Positions 26,917-34,224 of a DNA stretch of 45,892 nucleotides are shown here, piece after piece (positions within the stretch are counted from its first letter, which is position 1; each line of letters opens with the position of its first letter). The position numbers were made by a program, and so were the translations under genes. This DNA is from Acidobacteria bacterium RIFCSPLOWO2_02_FULL_65_29. GTDB lineage: Bacteria; Acidobacteriota; Vicinamibacteria; Vicinamibacterales; CAVVIG01. Location: the NCBI GenBank assembly GCA_001767435.1, contig MEKT01000039.1:1-45892 (forward strand), written 5' to 3'. The notes beneath the pieces were generated by a model that saw only the letters and a list, made by a program, of their open reading frames with translations, was not told the DNA's origin and made no database searches.

Positions 26917-27018
26917 TTCAAAACTTTGAATCGGTGTGCTGGGTCCGCCCGTCCGGACGATTTCCGACCGTTTCACGACCGTTTCGGATTGACTTCACCT
27001 ATACCGGGGGGTTACCGT
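26917..27018 (+). promoter_or_regulatory. Palindromic operator-like site plus promoter for receptor B
   Basis: TTCAAAACTTTGAA (26917-26930) is identical to the site at 7105. TTGACT (26989-26994) and TACCGT (27013-27018) are 18 bp apart. The sequence before the -35 (two GACCGTTTC/GACGGTTTT-like copies) also resembles the 7141-7165 region. Confidence 0.55.
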
Positions 27019-27146
27019 GAGGCGTTTCATACAGTTACCAGCCGACAGCCTTCCGTTTTCCTTCCGCTTTCGCCCGTCTTCTTCTTTCCAACTCGAGCTC
27101 GCGCGTAGTGTCTCGCTCTGGTCGCAGCAGTGAAGGAGGCATGAAG

Positions 27147-30077
27147 ATGGCCCGCAGAATGGCATTCGCGTCGGTGGTGTTGGCTTGCCTGGTGGCATGG
27201 CCTGGGATCGCGCGCGCGCAGAGTGCGATTGCGGGGGTGGTCAAGGACACGACGGGCGCGGTGCTGCCCGGCGTGGGGGTCGAAGCGAGCAGCGATGCGC
27301 TGATCGAAAAAGTCCGCACGGTGGTGACCGATGAGACGGGACAGTACCGGATCGTCGATCTTCGCCCCGGGACCTACGTGGTGACGTTCATCCTGCCGGG
27401 GTTCAACACCGTCAGACGGGAAGGCATCGAGCTCGGCGCCGACTTCACGGCATCGATCAACGTCGAGATGCGAGTGGGTGCTCTCGAGGAGACCGTGACG
27501 GTCTCCGGCCAGACGCCCATTGTCGACGTTCAGAGCACGGCGCGGGCGCAGGTGCTGAGCCGCGAGATCCTGGATGCGGTGCCCGCCGGCCGGAGCTACC
27601 AGGGCTATGCCCAGATGGTGCCCGGCATCGCCCTGAGCAGTCCCGATGTGGGCGGCGAGGCGTCGATGCAGAACACCTACATGTCGGTGCACGGCGCGAG
27701 TGCCGCGAACGTGACGATGCAGGTGGACGGCCAGATGATCAACGGCCTACAGAGCGACGGCGCAGTCCAGACCTACTTCAACAACATGATGAGCGAGGAG
27801 ATGTCGTTCCAGACCGCAGGCATCGGGGCCGACGTGTCGGGCGGCGGCGTGCGGGTGAATATGATTCCGCAGACGGGCGGCAACCGGTTTGCGGGCGCGT
27901 TTTTCGGCTCGTGGGCACCCGGCGAGTGGCAGAGCGACAACCTGACGGCACAGCTGCGCGGACAGGGACTCAGCGCCCAGTCGACGGTTCTCAAGCTCTG
28001 GGACTTCAACTTCTCGGAGGGCGGCCCGATCAAGCGAGACAAGCTCTGGTTCTTCTTCTCGGCTCGCCATTGGGGGAATTACGCGACGGTGGCCGACACG
28101 TTCTACTCGGCGGACTACGGGAAATCGTTCGCACCGACCAGCGGACCCGTGGGCGTCGACGATCAGTACATCCGCAGCGCCCTGCTCCGGATGACCTGGC
28201 AGATGACGCCGCGGATGCGGGTGTCTGCGTACAACGACCAGGTCGATAAGTACCGCGGGCACAACATGAGCGCCGGCCAAGATCCGGCGACGGCGGCGCG
28301 CAACTGGTACACACCCCATTACTACACGGGCGCCGCGAAGTGGACGATGACGGCCAGCGACCGGATGCTGTTCGAAGCGGGCTACTCCACCAACATCGAG
28401 TTCTACGCGAACCATTCGGTCGATCCGACGGTGCCCAAGGAACGCGGCACGGCCGCGTGGTACGCCACGCCGGTGAAAACGGACCTCAATCTGGGCACGA
28501 CCTGGTTCGCCGCCGCCGACACGTTCCAGGGACCCGAGCGCTACGTGCTGCAGGCGTCGATGACCTATGTGACGGGGACGCACAATATCAAGACGGGGAT
28601 TCAGCGGACCTGGGGCCCCTTCAACCACACCGAGGACCGCAACGCCGACCTCGTCCAGCGCTATCGGAGCGGTGTGCCCGACTCGGTCACGGTGTACAAC
28701 ACCCCTCGATGGTGGCAGGAACGGCTGAACAACGACATCGGTCTCTACATTCAGGACTCGTGGACGCTCAAGCGTCTGACCCTCAATCCGGGGCTGCGCT
28801 GGGAATATCTCAACGCGCAGGTCACGGGAACGGTCGCCGGGGCTGGTCGCTTCGTGCCGGAGCGCAGCACACCCACTGTGGAGAACCTCCCGAATTGGAA
28901 GGACTTCTCGCCGCGCTTCGGGATCGTGTACGACCTGTTCGGCAACGCGAAGACCGCCATCAAGGGTACGTTCAGCCGGTACAACGGTTCCAGCACGACG
29001 GGGTTTACCGACGACTACAACCAGCTGGGCACCGGCAATACCGCGGTGTTGAGCTGGCGGGATCTCAACGGCGACGACATCGCGCAGGGCGAGTTCGGCT
29101 GCGTGTACCTCACGCCTGGGTGCGAGATCAATCTCGCCCAGCTGCCGAACAATTTCGGTGGGCTGGTGGCGCTCCGCACGCCGGACCCGAACTTTCCGCG
29201 CCCCTATAACATCGAGACCAGCGTGAGCGTGCAGCACGAGGTGCTGCCGCGGGTATCGGTGACGGCGTCGTGGCACCACCGCACGTTCCACAACCTGGAC
29301 ATCACCGACTACACCTTCCGCACGCCGAGCGACTATACGCCGGTGACGGTCGTGAGCCCGGTCGACGGCGAGGTGTTCACGGTGTACAACATCGGTGCCG
29401 CGGCGAACCGCGAAACACAGCGAGTGGACCGAGCCAGCCCGGATCGGCAGCAAGTCTACGATGGGGTCGAGCTCGACTTCAACGCGCGGCTGCCTGGCGG
29501 GGCGCTGCTGTTTGGCGGCGTGACGAGCCAGCACACGCTGACCATCAACTGCGACCAGCCGGACAACCCGAACGCACTGCGCTTCTGCGACGAGCGTGAA
29601 CGACCGAACCCCTTCCGCACGCAGGTCAAGGCCGCCGGCTCTTACACCTTGCCGTGGGGAGGGGTCCAGGTGGCCGCCTCGCTCCAGAGCCTGCCCGGTG
29701 CCGCGTTGCTGAGCAACTGGAACATCGGACGGACGACCCGGTACGCCGCCAATTGCTCTGCCCCGTGCACGCCCGGGGCGTTGGTGGTTCCGGGGCTAAC
29801 GACGGCGTCTCTGGTTGTGCCCCTCATCCCTTCCGGGTACGAGTTCATGGACCGCTTCAACCAGTTCGATCTCAAGCTCGCGAAGCTGTTTACCGTCCGG
29901 GGCGTACGGCTGACAGGCCAGTTCGAGATGTTCAACGCGATCAACGCGAGCCCCGTGCTCGCGCTGCGCAGCGGCACCACGACGGGCGGCACGTACTTCG
30001 GGACGCCGGCGTACCATCAGCCGGGCGACATCCCGCAGGGCCGGCTCTATAAGGTCGGGATGCAGATTAAGTGGTGA
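27147..30077 (+). CDS. TonB-dependent receptor with carboxypeptidase-regulatory-like domain (receptor B)
   Basis: About 976 residues. The ATG at 27147 has AGGAGG seven bases upstream; an ATG at 27141 is too close to it. The signal peptide MARRMAFASVVLACLVAWP ends at ARAQ. The Ig-like regulatory domain (SAIAGVVKDTTGAVLPG) covers about residues 25-110, followed by the TonB-box-like LEETVTVSG, a plug with VRVNMIPQTGGNRFAG, and the barrel ending in LYKVGMQIKW. It resembles receptor C along its whole length, indicating tandem duplication. A small outer-membrane barrel gene follows after 138 bp. The substrate is unknown. Confidence 0.93.
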   Translation: MARRMAFASVVLACLVAWPGIARAQSAIAGVVKDTTGAVLPGVGVEASSDALIEKVRTVVTDETGQYRIVDLRPGTYVVTFILPGFNTVRREGIELGADFTASINVEMRVGALEETVTVSGQTPIVDVQSTARAQVLSREILDAVPAGRSYQGYAQMVPGIALSSPDVGGEASMQNTYMSVHGASAANVTMQVDGQMINGLQSDGAVQTYFNNMMSEEMSFQTAGIGADVSGGGVRVNMIPQTGGNRFAGAFFGSWAPGEWQSDNLTAQLRGQGLSAQSTVLKLWDFNFSEGGPIKRDKLWFFFSARHWGNYATVADTFYSADYGKSFAPTSGPVGVDDQYIRSALLRMTWQMTPRMRVSAYNDQVDKYRGHNMSAGQDPATAARNWYTPHYYTGAAKWTMTASDRMLFEAGYSTNIEFYANHSVDPTVPKERGTAAWYATPVKTDLNLGTTWFAAADTFQGPERYVLQASMTYVTGTHNIKTGIQRTWGPFNHTEDRNADLVQRYRSGVPDSVTVYNTPRWWQERLNNDIGLYIQDSWTLKRLTLNPGLRWEYLNAQVTGTVAGAGRFVPERSTPTVENLPNWKDFSPRFGIVYDLFGNAKTAIKGTFSRYNGSSTTGFTDDYNQLGTGNTAVLSWRDLNGDDIAQGEFGCVYLTPGCEINLAQLPNNFGGLVALRTPDPNFPRPYNIETSVSVQHEVLPRVSVTASWHHRTFHNLDITDYTFRTPSDYTPVTVVSPVDGEVFTVYNIGAAANRETQRVDRASPDRQQVYDGVELDFNARLPGGALLFGGVTSQHTLTINCDQPDNPNALRFCDERERPNPFRTQVKAAGSYTLPWGGVQVAASLQSLPGAALLSNWNIGRTTRYAANCSAPCTPGALVVPGLTTASLVVPLIPSGYEFMDRFNQFDLKLAKLFTVRGVRLTGQFEMFNAINASPVLALRSGTTTGGTYFGTPAYHQPGDIPQGRLYKVGMQIKW

Positions 30078-30084
30078 ATTAGTG

Positions 30085-30122
30085 GCTAGTCGTTAGTCGA
30101 TAGTCGATAGTCGTTGGTCATG
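30085..30122. repeat. TAGTCGT/TAGTCGA heptamer array
   Basis: About five 7-bp units follow the receptor B stop. The family returns in an inverted pair at 34104-34224. Confidence 0.85.
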
Positions 30123-30215
30123 GTCGTCGGCCCGTTGCGGTGGCTGGCGGCCATGACCGTGGTTTACACCTTCTTGCGTCACTTGCTCAAAATCTCACAA
30201 CTTGGAGGAGCCATC

Positions 30216-30836
30216 GTGCGACGAACGCTTGCGAGTGTTCTCGTAGCCATCGTTGTGTGTGCGGCTGTGCCAGCCTCCGCACAGGGCGCGGCCGGTGCAG
30301 GGAAGCTGGAGCTCACGATTGTTCCCGGCGGATGGCTGTCCTTCACGCAAGGCGAAGAACGCCCTGAGCCCGGGTTCGGCCAGTCCCTTGCCGGCGGGAC
30401 GTTCACGGTGAACTGGAGCATGGTGGGCATCGAAGCCGAGCTCTTCGCGGCCCCGGGGCGCCCGCAAAACCTCGATTTCGGCACGAGATCTGTCAACCAG
30501 GGATCGCCCATGGTCGTCCTCGATTCCGTCAACCTGGTCGTTCCGCTGGCCGGCAACAGTCGCACAGCTGTTCCATACGTCACGGGAGGCCTCGGCGAAG
30601 TCACGATCATGCGGACCAGCGACAACGTGCTCCAGCCTGATACCGAGACGTTGACGGCCGGCAGCTTCGGCGGCGGCGTGAAATGGTACACGGAGGGCCG
30701 CTGGGGTTTTCGCGGCGACTACCGCTTCACCGCGGTCCGATCCAAGTTTGATGCGCCCGGGTCGTTCTTCGGTCGAGAGTTCCGGAAGTCGCACCGCATT
30801 TACGGCGCGCTCGTGGTGAAGCTGATAAGCCGCTAG
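30216..30836 (+). CDS. Outer-membrane beta-barrel protein
   Basis: A 206-residue exported protein. The GTG at 30216 is chosen because GGAGGAG lies 5 nt upstream and the signal peptide MRRTLASVLVAIVVCAAVPASAQ follows directly; the longer open frame to 30114 would start in a repeat. The mature part alternates short beta-strand-like segments (GTFTVNWSMVGIEAELF, AVPYVTGGLGEVTIM, GFRGDYRFTAV) and ends in RIYGALVVKLISR, consistent with an eight-stranded barrel. It lies downstream of receptor B, as the 7280 gene lies upstream of receptor A, hinting at an accessory role. No specific function is recognised. Confidence 0.8.
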   Translation: MRRTLASVLVAIVVCAAVPASAQGAAGAGKLELTIVPGGWLSFTQGEERPEPGFGQSLAGGTFTVNWSMVGIEAELFAAPGRPQNLDFGTRSVNQGSPMVVLDSVNLVVPLAGNSRTAVPYVTGGLGEVTIMRTSDNVLQPDTETLTAGSFGGGVKWYTEGRWGFRGDYRFTAVRSKFDAPGSFFGREFRKSHRIYGALVVKLISR

Positions 30837-30854
30837 GCGGGTCTGAAGACCCGC
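30837..30854 (+). terminator. GCGGGTC-TGAA-GACCCGC hairpin
   Basis: A perfect 7-bp stem with TGAA loop starts at the stop codon of the barrel gene and is followed by ACTACA. The same form (GCAGGAC-TGAA-GTCCTGC then ACTACA) lies after the gene ending at 41288. No T-tract; it is either a terminator or a mobile palindrome that prefers gene ends. Confidence 0.5.
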
Positions 30855-30945
30855 ACTACATTCTGAGTCTCGCCGCGCCAGCCGGATGGCCCAGTTTCCG
30901 GTCCTTCGCACTTTCTTCGGGTTTCCGAGTCCCGCTTAACCCGAA

Positions 30946-31028
30946 ATTCAAATCGTTGAATGTGACCGAGTAAACGACGGTCTGCTCAGCATTTCGCATT
31001 GATCGCGGCGCGGCAGTAGAGCTACGTT
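30946..31028 (+). promoter_or_regulatory. Palindromic operator-like site plus promoter for receptor C
   Basis: ATTCAAATCGTTGAAT (30946-30961) is a variant of the TTCAAA palindrome. TTGATC (30999-31004) and TACGTT (31023-31028) are again 18 bp apart. The rest of the 338-bp gap (30837-31174) holds the hairpin above and nothing else I recognise. Confidence 0.5.
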
Positions 31029-31174
31029 GAATTTGCCCCTTCTCCCGAGTTCATGTCGGGTATCCGTAGGGTGGCCACGTCGGCGATCGAACGACATCCC
31101 AAGCAACGCAGTCATCGGGCGGGGCCGGATTAATAGCGTCCGGCGCTTCGGTTAACGCGTCAAGGAGGAGATTG

Positions 31175-34099
31175 ATGTTCAGGAGATTCACGGTCGCATT
31201 CATCACGTTGGTGTGCCTGATGGCACTGCCAGGTGTCGCGCACGCGCAGAGCGCGATGGTTGGACTCGTCAGGGACACATCAGGCGCGGTCCTGCCCGGC
31301 GTCACTGTCGAGGCGTCGAGCGATGCTCTTATCGAAAGATCGAAGGCTGCGGTCACCGACGGCGAAGGCCGTTACAACATCCCGGACCTCAGACCCGGCT
31401 CCTACATCGTCACCTTCTCCCTGACTGGCTTCTCGACGTTCCGGCGCGAGGGGATCGTGCTTCCGGCCGAGTTCACGATGACATTGAACGCGGACCTGCG
31501 AGTCGGTTCACTCGAGGAATCCATCACCGTCACGGGCTCCTCACCCACGGTCGACGTGACAACCGCCGTGCATACCCAGATCCTGAACCGCGAGGCCATC
31601 GACGCTATTCCGACAGGACGGACCATCCAGGGGATGGGCCAGCTCATCGTCGGGATCAGCCTGAGCCTGCCCGACACGGGCGGCGCGCGCGCCATGCAGC
31701 AGACCTACATGTCCACGCACGGGATGACGACGGCCAACACCACGGTGCTGGTCGACGGTCAGATGGTGAACGGGCTGCAGGGCGACGGCGCGATTCAGAG
31801 CTACTTCAACGACTCGATGAGCCAGGAAGTCAGCTATCAGACCTCCGGCATCGGCGCCGACACCCAGGCCGGCGGCGTCCGCCTGAACATGATTCCGCGC
31901 GAGGGCGGCAACCGGTTCAGCGGCGATGTCAAGTCGGCGTATCGGCCGGGCGACTGGCAAGGCGACAACCTGACGCAGCGGCACAAGGACAAAGGGCTGC
32001 GGACCGGGAACGCGACCGATCGCATCATCGACTTCACGTTATCCGAAGGCGGGCCGATCAAGCGGGACAAGCTCTGGTTCTTCGCGTCGGCGCGGTACAT
32101 CTCGGTGAACAACTTCATCCCCGACACCTTCAACGACGATGGGAGCCTCGGCGTGGACGATCAGTTCATCAAGAGCGCGAACGTGCGCCTGACGTATCAG
32201 ATTGCGCCCAAGCTGAAGTTCTCGGGGTACTTCGACGAGGTGGACAAGTTCCGCGGCCACGACATGCAGGCGCTCTACGATCCGGAGGAGTCGTCGACGG
32301 TCTGGTACTCGCCGGCGTATCACACCATGGCGACCAAGCTGTCGAGCACGGTGTCGAGCCGGATGCTGATCGAAGGGGGCTTTTCGAACAACACCGAGTA
32401 CTACACGAACTCGTATCAGCCGGGAATTACCAAGCTGCGCGGCACGCCCGAGTGGTACTCGACTGTCGGACGGAATGAGCTCGATCTGGGGGGCCGCAAG
32501 ACGGCCACTTTAGCTGAAACGGCGCAGAATCCGAAGCGCCTGGCGTGGAACGCGTCGGCGTCGTACGTGACCGGGTCGCACAACTTCAAGACGGGGTTCC
32601 AGTTGACGTGGGGCCCGTTCACCCACAGTGTCAGCGCGAACGGGGATCTGTATCAGCAGTATCGGAGCAACAGCACGGGCATTCCCTTCAGCGTGCCCAA
32701 TACGGTCGTTGTCCGGAACACCCCGCTGGAGCTGTACGGCGAAGAGCTCGGGCGCGATCTCGGCTTCTTCGCGCAGGACTCCTGGACGCTGAAACGGCTG
32801 ACGATCAACGCAGGCCTCCGATACGAACAGGTCCGGGCGCGGGTGATTGCCAAGGCGGCGCCGGCGGGGCGTTTCGTGCCGGCACGGACCTTCGATGCGA
32901 TCGAGGATTTACCGAAGTGGAACGACTGGGCGCCCCGGTTTGCCGCCGTTTTTGACATGTTCGGCAACGCGCGGACGGCGCTGAAGTACTCGCTGAACCG
33001 GTACAATCGGTCGCGTACGACCGGCATCGCCTCGGAGTACAACCCGCTGCGGTCCGAGACGGCAACCCTGACTTGGAGAGATCTCAACGCCGACGATGTC
33101 GCACAAGGGGAGCGCGGATGTGTGTATCTGACGCCCGGGTGCGAAATCAACTTCAACTCGCTGTCGGCGAACTTCGGCATCGCCGCGCTCAACACCTATG
33201 GGGCGTATCCACGCGAGTACAACGTGGAGCACGGCCTCGAGCTGGAGCACGAGCTGCTGCCGCGGCTGTCGGTGTCCACGAGCTGGTTCCACGGCGACTT
33301 CTCCAACCTGCAGACGACAATCAACCAGACGTGGCAGTTCGACGGCGACCCGCTCTCGAACCCCAACTACATTCCCTACACCGTGTACAACCCGCTGACG
33401 GGCGAGCCGGTGACGATCTACGGGCGGACGGCGGCGGCGCAGGCGGCCGCGACGCGCAACCTGGATACCTACGATCCGAATCGACTGCGGATCTACGACG
33501 CCTACGGGTTCCAGTTCCGGGCGCGGCCGGGCGCCGGGGCGCAGCTGTTCGGCGGATTCGGGTTCGAGCGGCAGCAGGACGTGACCTGCACCGCCCCGGA
33601 TAATCCAAACACGCTGCGCTTCTGTGACGATCGGGAAAACGGTCTCCCGTTCCGCCGGCAGTTCAAGCTGGCCGGATCGTATCCGCTGCCGTACGGCATC
33701 ACGCTCAGCGGGTCGTGGCTGAACGTGCAGGGCAGCACGAGCACGAGGAACCTGGCGATTACGCGCAACTCGACGCGGTATCCGGCGAACTGCCCGGCTC
33801 CGTGTCCCGCGGGCGCAATCATCCTGCCGGCGGCGTTCCAGCCGGCGACGTTCACGCTGCAGCTGATCGATCAGGACACGGTCTACACCGAACGAGTCAA
33901 CCAGCTCGACCTGAAGGTCACGCGGACGTTCCGAATGGGCCGCGTTGCGGTGCTGCCGACGCTCGAGGCGTTCAACGTCAACAACTCGGACGCGGTGGTC
34001 AGCTACGTGTCGACCAACGTCATTGCAGCAACCTTCCTGCGGCCCAACAGCATTCTCCAGGGTCGCATCATCGGCGTCGGCGCGACGGTGAGATGGTAG
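31175..34099 (+). CDS. TonB-dependent receptor with carboxypeptidase-regulatory-like domain (receptor C)
   Basis: About 974 residues. The ATG at 31175 is 6 nt after AGGAGG; a TTG one codon earlier is less likely. The signal peptide MFRRFTVAFITLVCLMALPG ends in AHAQ. The regulatory domain begins SAMVGLVRDTSGAVLPG, the TonB-box-like segment is LEESITVTG, the plug contains VRLNMIPREGGNRFSG, and the last strand is SILQGRIIGVGATVRW. It matches receptor B throughout. Its tail is also the best in-window match to the two receptor fragments at 6967 and 23262. Confidence 0.93.
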   Translation: MFRRFTVAFITLVCLMALPGVAHAQSAMVGLVRDTSGAVLPGVTVEASSDALIERSKAAVTDGEGRYNIPDLRPGSYIVTFSLTGFSTFRREGIVLPAEFTMTLNADLRVGSLEESITVTGSSPTVDVTTAVHTQILNREAIDAIPTGRTIQGMGQLIVGISLSLPDTGGARAMQQTYMSTHGMTTANTTVLVDGQMVNGLQGDGAIQSYFNDSMSQEVSYQTSGIGADTQAGGVRLNMIPREGGNRFSGDVKSAYRPGDWQGDNLTQRHKDKGLRTGNATDRIIDFTLSEGGPIKRDKLWFFASARYISVNNFIPDTFNDDGSLGVDDQFIKSANVRLTYQIAPKLKFSGYFDEVDKFRGHDMQALYDPEESSTVWYSPAYHTMATKLSSTVSSRMLIEGGFSNNTEYYTNSYQPGITKLRGTPEWYSTVGRNELDLGGRKTATLAETAQNPKRLAWNASASYVTGSHNFKTGFQLTWGPFTHSVSANGDLYQQYRSNSTGIPFSVPNTVVVRNTPLELYGEELGRDLGFFAQDSWTLKRLTINAGLRYEQVRARVIAKAAPAGRFVPARTFDAIEDLPKWNDWAPRFAAVFDMFGNARTALKYSLNRYNRSRTTGIASEYNPLRSETATLTWRDLNADDVAQGERGCVYLTPGCEINFNSLSANFGIAALNTYGAYPREYNVEHGLELEHELLPRLSVSTSWFHGDFSNLQTTINQTWQFDGDPLSNPNYIPYTVYNPLTGEPVTIYGRTAAAQAAATRNLDTYDPNRLRIYDAYGFQFRARPGAGAQLFGGFGFERQQDVTCTAPDNPNTLRFCDDRENGLPFRRQFKLAGSYPLPYGITLSGSWLNVQGSTSTRNLAITRNSTRYPANCPAPCPAGAIILPAAFQPATFTLQLIDQDTVYTERVNQLDLKVTRTFRMGRVAVLPTLEAFNVNNSDAVVSYVSTNVIAATFLRPNSILQGRIIGVGATVRW

Positions 34100-34103
34100 G
34101 TTA

Positions 34104-34224
34104 GTCGATAGTCGATAGTCGATAGTCGTTAGTCATTTGTCCTGAAGTCGTTAGTCGTGACGCCGTTGGTCGTCTAGTCGAGGACGCCTTCTCGACTAAC
34201 GACTAGCGACCAACGACTAACGAC
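34104..34224. repeat. TAGTCGT heptamer arrays forming a long inverted repeat between convergent genes
   Basis: Units of TAGTCGA and TAGTCGT run from 34104 to about 34175 and then reappear as the complement (CGACTAA, CGACTAG) to 34224, so arms of about 34 bases could pair. The array runs into GT39/TPR-3: its last residues (KSLVVGR) and TAG stop are repeat-encoded. Confidence 0.88.

Noticed and set aside
27001-27010. TATACC as the -10 box of receptor B
   Set aside because: It is only about 6 bp from TTGACT; the 18-bp-spaced TACCGT agrees with the other two receptor promoters.
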